NCBI GenBank assembly: GCA_900617975.1
Contig: UZAE01014809.1
Coordinates: 1 to 11,937, forward strand
Direction of reading: 5' to 3'
Source of the DNA: Rodentolepis nana
Lineage: Eukaryota; Platyhelminthes; Cestoda; Cyclophyllidea; Hymenolepididae
DNA: 11,937 bases
In this document: positions 1-7,434 of the stretch, piece after piece
How the letters are laid out: every line of letters begins with the position of its first letter
Numbering within the stretch: position 1 is the stretch's first letter
The notes under the pieces: generated by a model
Database searches by the model: none
The model's input: the letters and a program-made list of their open reading frames with translations, nothing else
Told to the model about the DNA's origin: nothing
Translations under genes and position numbers: made by a program

Positions 1-220
1 CTACCATCACCCCACTGTATGCCATATTCGACATCTTTCAGAGTACTCACCTAACCTTTTTCCTGCCTTTTCTAACTTCGTCTTTGAAAATCTTCTGTTC
101 CTCCCCCCCCCCTCTCGACTTTTTTCATTTTGATGTTCCTTCCCCCTTGTGAAACCTGAAGTCAATTAAAGAGCTAATGATAGCCATCAAAACGCCTGCC
201 ATTTGATATAAATAAATAAA
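1..220 (+). repeat. SINE-like repeat copy S1, 5' part outside window
   Basis: Sense-strand copy whose first part lies outside the window. The visible part begins at the internal block CTACCATCACCCCACTGTAT, runs through the ATATTCGAC block and the pyrimidine stretch (an uninterrupted C run at about 102-112), and ends with AACGCCTGCCATTTG and a TAAATAAATAAA tail near 220. The same order of blocks recurs in nine other places in this window, which is the evidence for a family. No target-site duplication can be tested because the left flank is absent. The TCTG repeat seen in the other copies is eroded here. Confidence 0.88.
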
Positions 221-427
221 TGATATCAAGTGTCAAAGTATTTTGAAGATGGATACTGTTCCAAAACGCGTGTAGGCAATAAGATTTTAATTTCTGTGCA
301 CGTGGAAGTGCAATTTTTTTAGTGAGGATGGGAGGCACTATCAGGAATCTCTCTTGACCCTAACTTCAGAGTTACCAACCCACCAATTCACTGACCTCAC
401 CACAGCAATAGGTCATGCTGATCAATA

Positions 428-459
428 GGGGGTGGGGGGGGGGGGGGGGGGGGGAGAGG
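428..459. repeat. G-rich tract with 21-G run
   Basis: A run of five G, one T, 21 uninterrupted G (434-454) and AGAGGG. It lies outside the recognised SINE copies. The plus strand could form a G-quadruplex, and the run length is likely to vary between individuals or to be miscalled by sequencing. Confidence 0.85.
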
Positions 460-760
460 GTTGGTACACTGGAGCTAGGTGATATCGTCAGTGCTGATGC
501 TGTAGATAAAGACCGTTAAAAGATGTTATTTACCAAATGGACCAGATGAGTAGACTACGCATACTTTTTAAGGGTATCAGTGATTGGCCATCACTTTTAC
601 CGTGGCAAAAGTAATAAAGTTGAAAGAATTTAATTTAGCGATTCCCCCATCCCCCGATTTCTTATAAACCCATAGGGTGGTTAATGTGTTGCACCTTACA
701 CGCAGGAAAATTAATAGTAATTAGGAATTAAATACTTATAATAGTAATGTACGCAGCCTT

Positions 761-791
761 AATTTTGTCCTTACTGCAATAGGACAAAATT
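761..791. other. 10-bp perfect inverted repeat (hairpin)
   Basis: AATTTTGTCC at 761-770 is exactly complementary to GGACAAAATT at 782-791, with an 11-nt spacer. No T run follows directly and no gene is adjacent, so I give it no function; in AT-rich DNA it may be chance. Confidence 0.5.
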
Positions 792-2001
792 CGCATTTTT
801 TTTGAATGCTCAAAGTCACCATCATTAAAGTTACCCAAGTTACGTGGGAATTTGATTTTAGTCAACATGAGTATTTAGTGGTGAGCAGTTCCCCTATCTT
901 CAAGATGAACTCTTCTTGAATGTCGGATGAAAAGATTTGCTAGTTGCATAATCACAAAAGGAATTTCCTGAATAAGAATACATTAAAATTAGGAGAAGAG
1001 ATAATAAAAAACACTGAACCATAAAAAAAAACTTTATGGACAATTAAATGAATTCCCAATTTTTGTCCATTAGAGGTGTTAAGTGCACTTTTAGTGCAAA
1101 TATCACACTAATACGTTGCTTTCAAAAATCTTTTAATGCATGAAATTAATTATTGCGAAAATAATTAAGCCCTTCTTTATACTGGCGAGAACACATTAAA
1201 AACTGAAATGCTTTTAGGCAATCACAATATTAAACCTTCTGGCGTACTTCACCCGACCAATAAAAGGTTCAATTTGTGAATGAAAATTTCCATTTTAAAA
1301 AATCTACCAAGTTTGAAACAAATGAGGTAAATGAAAAGGATCTATCAACTCCTCACCCTTTCATTCAATTTTAATGACACTGATAATAAGCTATTAAAAA
1401 CAACTTCTGTAACAAAGGAAACTCTCTATATATGAAATTTGTGGAATACGGTATGCTAATAAGATTAAATTGCTCATCCGAACATTCTTGTGAGTGCGGT
1501 CATGCGTGCTAAATACGTCTCAGTTAGTCACCTATTAATATTCAAAGATGAATCCAATTTGTTTTGAGTATGAATTCAGTCAATTCTCTGCTCACTATAC
1601 GTCTGATTCTTCTATTTCTGGGTGTTTAGGTAAACTCGTTCCTGGAGCCTTTCTATACTAGGTAACATTGCCATAGAGATTACTGAGAATAAATCGTGGC
1701 TTATTTCTGCAGAAATCCGCTACAAACTTACTGAAGGCAACTTGCTTGTGAGAATGTGTGTCTGGGAAACTGGTTTAGTCCTCTTAATACTCTCTCTGAT
1801 TTGAAATACGTGGCCTGGGCAATTTTACCTCTGATGCGTGCATTTGATAATTATAATTAGAATTTGATCACTAATATTTTTATTTTATAACAAATGGCAG
1901 GCGTTTTGATAGTTACCATTAGCCCTTTAGTCGACTTCGGGCTTCACAGAGGGGGGGAGAAACATCAAAGTGAGAAGAATTCGGGAGGGGGAATAGAAGA
2001 G

Positions 2002-2149
2002 TAATTCACAGATGTAAAATAAACAGACAGACACAAAAGCACAGAAAGGGTAAGCAGGGTAAAAGAAACAGACACAAAGGCTCAGAAAGGGTAAGATAAT
2101 TCACAGATGTAAAATAAACAGACAGACACAAAAGCACAGAAAGGGTAAG
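2002..2149 (-). repeat. Tandem duplication inside S2
   Basis: A 53-bp segment at 2002-2054 recurs without a mismatch at 2097-2149 (period 95 bp). It covers the family's CAGACAGACACAAAAG block and the adjacent AGAAAGGGTAAG. Between the two lies a third, partial and diverged unit (AGAAACAGACACAAAGG, then CTCAGAAAGGGTAAG). Other family copies hold a single unit, so the duplication is specific to S2. Perfect identity suggests it is recent or maintained by slippage. Confidence 0.85.
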
Positions 2150-2301
2150 GTGAGTACTCTGGTAGGGGTCGAATATGACATACAGTGAGGGTTATGGTTG
2201 TTTGAAGTGGGAAGTCAAATGCCGGTTAATAGACTTTTTTGCCGTACGATTATACGTTGCCCAGGGTACACCACGTGGAGGTAAGTCTATCCCACACCCC
2301 A

Positions 2302-2341
2302 TGATACCTATCATAACGCCTGCCATTTGAAACCACACCCC
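2302..2341 (+). repeat. Inverted 3'-end fragment plus second 5' head of S2
   Basis: TATCATAACGCCTGCCATTTG near 2309-2329 is the family 3' end in plus orientation, opposite to the rest of S2. It is followed by CCACACCCC, which is the complement of a family 5' start. It forms an approximately 30-bp imperfect inverted repeat with the other end of S2 (about 1891-1918). The placement inside the target duplication points to template switching during reverse transcription. Confidence 0.72.
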
Positions 2342-2392
2342 TGATCATTAATATAAATTTGCGGCTATTTACTACTTAATTAAAATTAAAAT

Positions 2393-2718
2393 TTATTTAT
2401 TTCAAATGGTAGACGTTTTGACAGTTATCATTAGCCCTGGAGCCGACTTCGGGGCTTCACAGAAAGGAGAAGGAACATCAAAATGACAAAATGTCGAGAT
2501 GGGGGAACAGAAGAGTGATTTAAAGATGTAAAATAGACAGACAGACACAAAAGCATAAAAAGGTAAGATAAGTACTATGAAAAGGGTCGAATATGATAAA
2601 TAGTCGGGCCATAGTAGTTTGAAGTGAGAAGTCAACTGGCGATCAATAGACTTTTTTGCCGTATAAGTAAACGTTGCCCAGGGTGCACCCTATGGAGGTA
2701 AGTCCATCGCACATCCCC
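2393..2718 (-). repeat. SINE-like repeat copy S3
   Basis: Complete antisense copy running from a TTTATTTATTTCAAATGG tail end to a head complementary to GGGGATGTGCGATGGAC. It is flanked by similar direct repeats, TAAAATTAAAAT at 2381-2392 and TAAAATTAGAAA from 2719 (11 of 12 match), taken as the target-site duplication. It keeps the pyrimidine block, the TCGAATATGA block and the GAGGTAAGT motif. Its long open frame on the minus strand is an accident of the repeat's low stop density and is not a gene. Confidence 0.87.
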
Positions 2719-2731
2719 TAAAATTAGAAAT

Positions 2732-4070
2732 AGATCAGAACTGTCTGTGTCTTTGTTGTTATCAAGAAAAATTGAGCTATTCTTGAAGCTAAAGCGAAAG
2801 GTACCTTTGTTCGTTTAAGTCCTTTCCAATTTATTCAAATTTTTTCTAATTTGTCAACAGAGTCAGTATCATTAGTGACCACAGTGACATTAAAAACTTT
2901 GCAATTCCTATTCGTATGAAGTAATCGAAATCGGCTTAGAGAATGCTTAATAAAGAGTAAGGGGAGAGGACTAGAAAAAATATAGAATGGAATGTCCAAT
3001 TATTCAAGAATCTTCATCTGATATTATGGCTTCTAGATTCGCTAACAGGAAATGATCAAGGTTCAAGGATTCGAAATTAGCGATCCTCTTCCTAGATTGC
3101 CGTAAGAGTCCAACTACTGTGTTTGTATCTTACAGGCCGATGTTATTCAATTCAGAAGGATCGGTCTTTCTCGTTCAAATCTAATACTGAATAGCAACGA
3201 CAGAAGATGTTTCCTGTGATCATGGTAATACAACTTGATACTTAGTTTTATTTTATAATATACATACAATGCAGGGAATTACAAATAGCGCCATAATCAA
3301 TATTTAATTGTTGTCAAGAAAAGTTGAGAGTATTCACAATGCAATTCAATATACAACTTAGCACCTCTCAAAACGCTTTGGGTAACTTTTGACCAATTCA
3401 TTTAAAATAATTTTGACGAAACGTATGCAACTTATTGTTGTCTTTATGCCCATTCCATAAGTGGTAATTTTTGTTTCTCAGTTGCTTTGTTTGTTCGCAT
3501 ATGGAACTTGTACAAATATGTTCTAACATGACGTTCATTGGTTGCTAAGTCCGGAGGATAGACGTCTGGTTGATTTACGTGGACTTTGTAGCGGTGTTGA
3601 GAACAAGTTGAATATCTACCAGCGAACGCACTGTATGTACACGGTTAGGTTTGTTGCTATCACTTTCTGCACAGCACTTTTAGCAGAAAGAACTGTCTAC
3701 TAATATTTACTGGTGAAACTTTCAATTACCGTTACAAAGGTTTTGCATACAAATAAATTCGCGCGACAAACGCCTTTTGCTTGATTGAAAGCGGCATTCT
3801 GCATGACCGTATTCTCACCTGGCAACGCAACACTGAACGCTGCTTGGACATCGCAGTCAACAAGACATCAGGCGACCACGCGGTAGCGCCTAACATCACC
3901 ATCAATTTGATACATGAGACAAGTCGCGTATGTCATTCTGCAGTTTACAGTTTAGGCTGATTAAAATTGAGATGAAAAATGGAAAATATATTTGTTAATC
4001 AAAAAGAATGCTTTAAGTGTTGTGCATCACGGAAAACTTATTGTCATCATAGACATTTTGAACACTTTTA
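2732..4070. other. Single-copy stretch, no gene seen
   Basis: No SINE copy, transposon or RNA gene was recognised. The right part (about 3530-3960) is visibly richer in G and C than its surroundings and includes an open frame without ATG from 3757 to 3960 (68 codons including the stop). Its translation contains ILHDRILTWQRNTERC, which I do not recognise, and no polypyrimidine-AG acceptor precedes it. I do not call it an exon. Confidence 0.5.
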
Positions 4071-4084
4071 TTATTGTGATAGAA

Positions 4085-4408
4085 GGGTGTGCGATAGACT
4101 TACCTCCACGTGATGCACCTTGGACAACGTATACTAATAAGGCAAAAAGCCTATTAATGGACAGTTGACTTCTGACCTAAAACTACAATGGCCTCACTGT
4201 ATGTCCTATTCTACCACTTCCACAATACTCGCCTCTCATTTTTCTCTGCCTTTGTGTCTGTCTGTCTGTCTCTTTTACATCTGTAAATCTCTCTTTTGTT
4301 CCCTCTCTCAAATTTCTCCCACTTTGATGTTCTCCCCTCAGTGAAGCCGAAGTCAACTAAAGGGATAATGATAATTATCAAGCAGCCTACCAAATGATAT
4401 AAATAAAT
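4085..4408 (+). repeat. SINE-like repeat copy S4
   Basis: Complete sense copy from GGGTGTGCGATAGACTTACC to a GATATAAATAAA tail. It is flanked by TTATTGTGATAGAA (4071-4084) and TTATCGTGATGAA (4409-4421), an imperfect target-site duplication with one substitution and one indel. The TCTG block is expanded (TGTCTGTCTGTCTGTCTC near 4256). This copy is one of the clearest for defining both ends of the family. Confidence 0.9.
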
Positions 4409-4421
4409 TATCGTGATGAAT

Positions 4422-4963
4422 ATCTGAATAGGTATTAGCTGGAAGTGTTGGAAGGGTGTTCTATTATCCTAAAAGTCTGAGTAACTCAACCTCAGTTGTT
4501 GTTCGGGTTGAGCTTGCGTACTATAGGCATATTTACTTTCACAGACTATTTGAAGTTCACGAAGGTTTAAATCCAAATGTATTCGTGATAGAAAGTTCTG
4601 ACTAATTTCCGCTCACAAGAGTGGAAAATTTGATCCATGAAGTGCTTTCTCTGCTCAAACCGAGTTCTATTAACGATTTTAAAAAGATTTTTGCATTTTT
4701 AATCACACTCTTGTTATGGTACACGAATCGAGACCAATATTTTGCGCGATCTACTCTAATTTTCTTCAATTTTGTTTTTGTTATCTTAATTAAGCAACGA
4801 CCTTAAGCTTAATTGCTGATTTCTAATTTGGTTAATCATTCCTAGATGCTATTTCCCATTTAGTAGATGTTGCTAGTTTACTGATATCCCCCTCATCTTG
4901 TTCTTCTGGCTTTTTTGCATTTCTTAAAAAATTCTTCACTACGATATTAATTGAATTTGGAAA
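4422..4963. other. AT-rich single-copy stretch, no gene seen
   Basis: A GTG-started 61-codon frame at 4621-4806 is hydrophobic and AT-driven, with no recognisable motif. Nothing else stands out. Confidence 0.5.
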
Positions 4964-5024
4964 GGGTGTTGCACGATAGACCTACCGCCACATGGCGGAT
5001 CCCGGGCAACGTATACTCATACTA

Positions 5025-5048
5025 TTGGGTTGGCAACTAAGTCATTGC
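5025..5048 (+). repeat. mariner left terminal inverted repeat
   Basis: It starts TTGGGTTGGCAACTAAG directly after the TA duplication. It matches the complement of the right end except at positions 3 and 5. Such ends are the binding sites of mariner transposase. Confidence 0.93.
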
Positions 5049-5205
5049 TGTTTTTGTTGACGGATTCACTCTATACTTTCTTTTGTTTTGTTAACGTGGC
5101 CAGAGCATCTAACCTATATTTTTTCTTACTGTATGGGCTTCTAGGTTAATAAGTAAAAAATTTCTTTGTTTAGTTCTTTAGTTTTGTTTTTATCCCAATT
5201 TAAAA

Positions 5206-6107
5206 ATGAAAGAACAGGACGTGCACTTCCGACACATTTTATTGTATTACTTCCGAAAAGGCGAGAACGCATCGCAAGCACAAAAGAAGTTATGTGCCGT
5301 ATATGGAGATGAAGCCTTAAAAGAAAGGCAGTGTCGAAATTGGTTTGAAAGATTTCGTTCCGGTGATTTTTCACTGAAAAATTCACAACGAGCTGGCCGC
5401 CCAGTCGAAGTGAATGAAACCCATATCAAGGCCATTATCGATTCAANCAGTTAAAGGAAATTCATTTGACGCAACGGATTAGCATCTGTGATTCGCCGCT
5501 ACTGAAACGCAATGAGAATGATCCATTTCTGAAGAACCTAGTTACTGGCGACGAAAAGTGGATAGTTTATAACAATGTTACTCGCAAGAGATCATGGGTG
5601 AAGCAAGATCAACCAGCCCAAACAGTATCAAAAGCAGAGATTCACCTAAAAAAGATTATGCTGTCAGTCTGGTGGGATCACAAGGGAATTTTGTATTTTG
5701 AACTCATGCCGCAGAACCAAACGATAAATTCAAATGTGTATGTTGAAGAACTCGAAAAACTGAAGGATGCAATTGAAGATAATCGGGCGGCATTATCAAA
5801 TCGGAAGGGTGTTGTTTTCCATCATGATAACGCAAGGCCCCACACATCTTTGGTTACTCGGCAAAAATTATTGGAACTGGGTTGGGATGTTTTGTCACAC
5901 CCACCATATAGCCCTGACCTTGCGCCTTCGGATCACCATTTGTTTCGTTCCATGCAAAACTCTTTAAATGGTCAAATTTTTAACAACGCGGATGATGTCG
6001 GATCACACCTAATTCAGTTTTTTAATAGCAAAGACCAGACATTTTACGAACGGGGAATTTCTACTCTGCCAGAACGATGGAAAAAGGTCATCGACAAGAA
6101 CGGCTAA
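5206..6107 (+). pseudogene. mariner transposase, DD34D, interrupted and C-terminally truncated
   Basis: The enzyme would bind the element's ends and catalyse cut-and-paste transposition. The N-terminal part begins at ATG 5206 and reads without interruption to the N at 5447: it has the first helix-turn-helix region with NWFERFRSGDFSL (residues 45-57) and the GRP motif (64-66). The frame then changes. The second part starts at CAG 5448 (QLKEIHLTQR) and runs to TAA 6105-6107. Its catalytic residues are visible: D in VTGDEKW (codon 5550), D in HHDNARPH (codon 5826) and D in LAPSDHH (codon 5931), the last two separated by 34 residues, as in mariner. By comparison with full-length mariner transposases, I estimate about 40 residues are missing at the N (second helix-turn-helix and WVPH linker). 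The stop at 6105 replaces a glutamine codon that survives in the duplicate at 7067, removing the last five residues. The copy is probably inactive, unless the N hides a plain assembly gap. Confidence 0.93.
5447..5447. other. Single N, probable collapsed gap inside transposase
   Basis: The reading frame changes across this base and about 40 family-conserved residues are absent. The N may stand for an assembly gap of unknown length, or for a real deletion with an unclear base. Confidence 0.7.
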
Positions 6108-6117
6108 TATCTAATTG

Positions 6118-6123
6118 AATAAA
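6118..6123 (+). promoter_or_regulatory. Possible polyadenylation signal of mariner
   Basis: AATAAA lies 11 bases after the truncated stop and a few bases after the longer reading frame's stop. The position suits the transposase transcript, but this hexamer is common in AT-rich DNA. Confidence 0.4.
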
Positions 6124-6172
6124 GTAATATTTTTAAACAAAAATTCCGAATTTGTCTTCTTATTTGAAATCG

Positions 6173-6196
6173 GCAATGACTTAGTTGCCAAACTAA
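6173..6196 (-). repeat. mariner right terminal inverted repeat
   Basis: Its complement starts TTAGTTTGGCAACTAAG and is followed outward by TA at 6197-6198. The corresponding end in the duplicate (ending 7158) reads TTAGGTTGGC, closer to the left end, so one of the two mismatches arose in this copy. Confidence 0.93.
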
Positions 6197-6314
6197 TACA
6201 ATAGAGTCTATGAACTGGCAGTTGACTTATGACTTCAAACTACCATGACCCCACTGAATGTCATATTTGACCACTTCGATAGTGCTCATCTCACCTTTTC
6301 TCTGCTTTTGTGTC

Positions 6315-6677
6315 CACTAACTCTGAGTGAATGGTATCGAAGGTGTAGGAAGTATATTCGTGACATAAAGCCTTACATCATTAGTCAGACGTTTGAGCAA
6401 ATGTTAGCTTTAGAATGAGGAAAACACTGAATACATGGAAAAGACTGAGCATAATATCTCTTCAGTGTGAGACATTGGTATGGTGGTGGTGGTGGTGGTG
6501 GTGGTGGTGGTGGTTTCTAGATGGAACACTAGTCACGTTATATCCCGGAAAAGTAATTAAATTTGCAAGTCTGTGTCTGGGCCAAAAACGTACGATCATT
6601 TCTTTTCTTTTGCAGATCGTGAAATGGCGTTATTATGACAAAATACTTCCACTTCGTCTAATATTTGGAGTAGAATA
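6315..6677. other. Single-copy stretch with TGG repeat and splice-acceptor-like site
   Basis: A (TGG)11 microsatellite lies at 6481-6514. At about 6599-6616 there is a pyrimidine-rich tract ending in TTTTGCAG, resembling a 3' splice site. It is followed by an open stretch (IVKWRYYDKILPLRLIFGVE, then TAA at 6676-6678). I recognise no protein in it, so an exon is only a possibility. Confidence 0.45.
6481..6514. repeat. (TGG)11 microsatellite
   Basis: Eleven perfect TGG units plus one T. It would encode polytryptophan in one frame, which argues that the frame across it is not a gene. Confidence 0.95.
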
Positions 6678-6691
6678 ATGTTAAGAAAATT

Positions 6692-6996
6692 TATTTATTT
6701 ATTTATTTATTTCAAATGGCAGGCGTTTTGAAAGATATCATTAGCCATTTAGCTGGCTTCGGGCTTCACAGGGGGGAGAACAGAAGAGCGATTCACAGTT
6801 GTAAAAGAGATAGACGGACACAAAGGTAGAGAAAAAGGTAAGGGGAATACTGTGGAAGGTGTCGAATATGACAACCAGGGGAGGGAGTCGTGGTAGTTAG
6901 AAGCCAGAAGTCAATTGCCGGTTAATAGACTTTTTTGCCGTATGAGTATACGTTGCCCAGGGTGCACCACGTGGAGGTAAGTCTATCGCACACCCC
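6692..6996 (-). repeat. SINE-like repeat copy S6 with perfect target-site duplication
   Basis: Antisense copy from a TTTA-repeat tail to a head complementary to GGGGTGTGCGATAGAC. It is bracketed by the perfect 14-bp direct repeat ATGTTAAGAAAATT at 6678-6691 and 6997-7010. This is the best proof in the window that the family inserts by target-primed reverse transcription. Relative to other copies it lacks part of the purine/C-rich block in its middle (the gap between CAGGGGGGAGAACAG). The 42 bp to its right (6997-7038) recur after S9. Confidence 0.93.
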
Positions 6997-7038
6997 ATGT
7001 TAAGAAAATTATACTTCAATGTTTTCAGTTGATCAAGG

Positions 7039-7039
7039 N
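7039..7039. other. Single N at junction of two duplicated blocks
   Basis: The sequence left of the N (6923-7038) is identical to 9726-9841 and the sequence right of it (7040-7276) is 99 percent identical to 6078-6314. An N exactly at such a junction suggests that an assembler joined two pieces here. Confidence 0.8.
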
Positions 7040-7158
7040 TGGAAAAAGGTCATCGACAAGAACGGCCAATATCTAATTGAATAAAGTAATATTTTTAAAC
7101 AAAAATTCCGAATTTGCCTTCTTATTTGAAATCGGCAATGACTTAGTTGCCAACCTAA
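7040..7158 (+). mobile_element. mariner 3'-end fragment, duplicate of 6078-6196
   Basis: It holds the last codons of the transposase (WKKVIDKNGQYLIE, then TGA), the AATAAA and the right inverted repeat, followed by the TA at 7159-7160. It differs from 6078-6196 at three bases (7067, 7117 and 7154). At 7067 it has CAA where the other copy has the stop TAA, and at 7154 it fits the left inverted repeat better, so it appears closer to the original element. It begins abruptly at the N, so it is not an independent insertion. Confidence 0.92.
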
Positions 7159-7160
7159 TA

Positions 7161-7434
7161 CAATAGAGTCTATGAACTGGCAGTTGACTTATGACTTCAA
7201 ACTACCATGACCCCACTGAATGTCATATTTGACCACTTCGATAGTGCTCATCTCACCTTTTCTCTGCTTTTGTGTCTGTCTGTCTCTTTTACATCTTTGA
7301 AACACTCTTCTGCCCCCCCCCCCCTCCCACCGATCGACTTCTTGTCACTTTGATGCTCCTTTAATCTGTGGAGCTCAAAGTCAACTAACGGGATAATTAT
7401 AGCAATCATAAGCCTGCCATTTGAGAAGAATAAA
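7161..7434 (+). repeat. SINE-like repeat copy S7, duplicate of S5 with full 3' half
   Basis: The first 116 bases are identical to the post-mariner part of S5. S7 then continues through TGTCTGTCTC, a 12-C run (7313-7324), the GTCAACTAACGG block and AAGCCTGCCATTTG, to a short tail near 7434. It shows the 3' half that S5 lost. No clear target duplication is seen, because its 5' end belongs to the mariner-split head. Confidence 0.88.

Larger units (their letters stand above)
221..1864. other. AT-rich single-copy stretch, no gene seen
   Basis: I see no coding frame of note, no RNA gene and no copy of the SINE family here. The stretch holds a long G tract (428-459) and a short perfect inverted repeat (761-791), listed separately. 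Stops are frequent in all frames. Confidence 0.6.
1878..2341 (-). repeat. SINE-like repeat copy S2 with 5' foldback and internal duplication
   Basis: Antisense copy, longer than its relatives for two reasons: an internal 95-bp-period duplication (2002-2149) and an extra inverted piece of the family 3' end at its 5' side (about 2302-2332). The outer limits are set by a direct repeat of target DNA, TGATCACTAATAT at 1865-1877 and TGATCATTAATAT at 2342-2354 (12 of 13 match). The extra inverted piece lies inside this pair, so it was probably part of the inserted molecule and not a later neighbour. Read in sense orientation the copy begins GGGGTGTGG, switches to an antisense 3' end, then restarts GGGGTGTGGGATAGAC and continues to the tail. 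Confidence 0.85.
5025..6196 (+). mobile_element. mariner-family DNA transposon, defective, nested in S5
   Basis: Terminal inverted repeats at 5025-5048 and 6173-6196 match at 22 of 24 positions, sharing TTGGCAACTAAGTCATTGC, and both flanks carry the dinucleotide TA (5023-5024 and 6197-6198), the target duplication of Tc1/mariner elements. The single transposase frame runs on the plus strand. Visible length is 1172 bp, against roughly 1.3 kb for typical mariners. The shortfall of roughly 0.1 kb falls at the N at 5447, where part of the DNA-binding region is missing. It is a cut-and-paste element and a passenger in the SINE, with no link to a host function. Confidence 0.96.
4964..6314 (+). repeat. 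SINE-like repeat copy S5, split by mariner and 3'-truncated
   Basis: The head lies at 4964-5024 (GGGTGTTGCACGATAGACC, with a small insertion relative to the family) and continues after the transposon at 6199-6314. The two halves join in register with other copies: the block CATAC then GGCAAAAAAGTCTATTAA of the family reads here CATAC then TACAATAGAGTCTATGAA, so the mariner target TA arose by mutation of GG. At 6314, within the TGTGTC of the TCTG block, the copy stops matching the family and the 3' half is missing, unlike its near-identical partner S7. Confidence 0.85.

Noticed and set aside
2002..2149. CRISPR-like repeat-spacer structure
   Set aside because: Only two full units and one partial unit, with related sequence in the spacer, in a eukaryotic repeat. 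There are no cas-like genes.
1891..2332. S2 as a DNA transposon (MITE) with terminal inverted repeats
   Set aside because: The inverted ends exist only in S2. Other copies have unlike ends, an oriented AAAT-type tail and target duplications of 12-15 bp, which fits retroposition.
2402..2635. Minus-strand 77-codon frame, and similar frames at 4211-4393, 7248-7442, 8788-9081, 9535-9822, 10760-10972 and 10917-11120
   Set aside because: All lie inside SINE copies and repeat the same translated blocks (for example LPPRGAPWATYTHTAK and variants) without preserved starts. They reflect repeat sequence, not genes.
3757..3960. Open stretch of 68 codons in a locally GC-richer segment
   Set aside because: It has no ATG, no polypyrimidine tract with AG upstream and no recognised domain. 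GC content alone is too weak.
5141..5435. Minus-strand frames over the mariner N-terminal region
   Set aside because: They are shadows of the transposase on the opposite strand.
5025..6196. A host gene derived from mariner (SETMAR-like domestication)
   Set aside because: The element still has both inverted repeats and the TA duplication, no fused domain, and a broken frame. It is an ordinary defective transposon.
6415..6678. 87-codon plus-strand frame
   Set aside because: It runs through the (TGG)11 microsatellite, giving a run of tryptophans, and the N-terminal part has no recognisable motif. Only the acceptor-like site inside it was kept as a finding.
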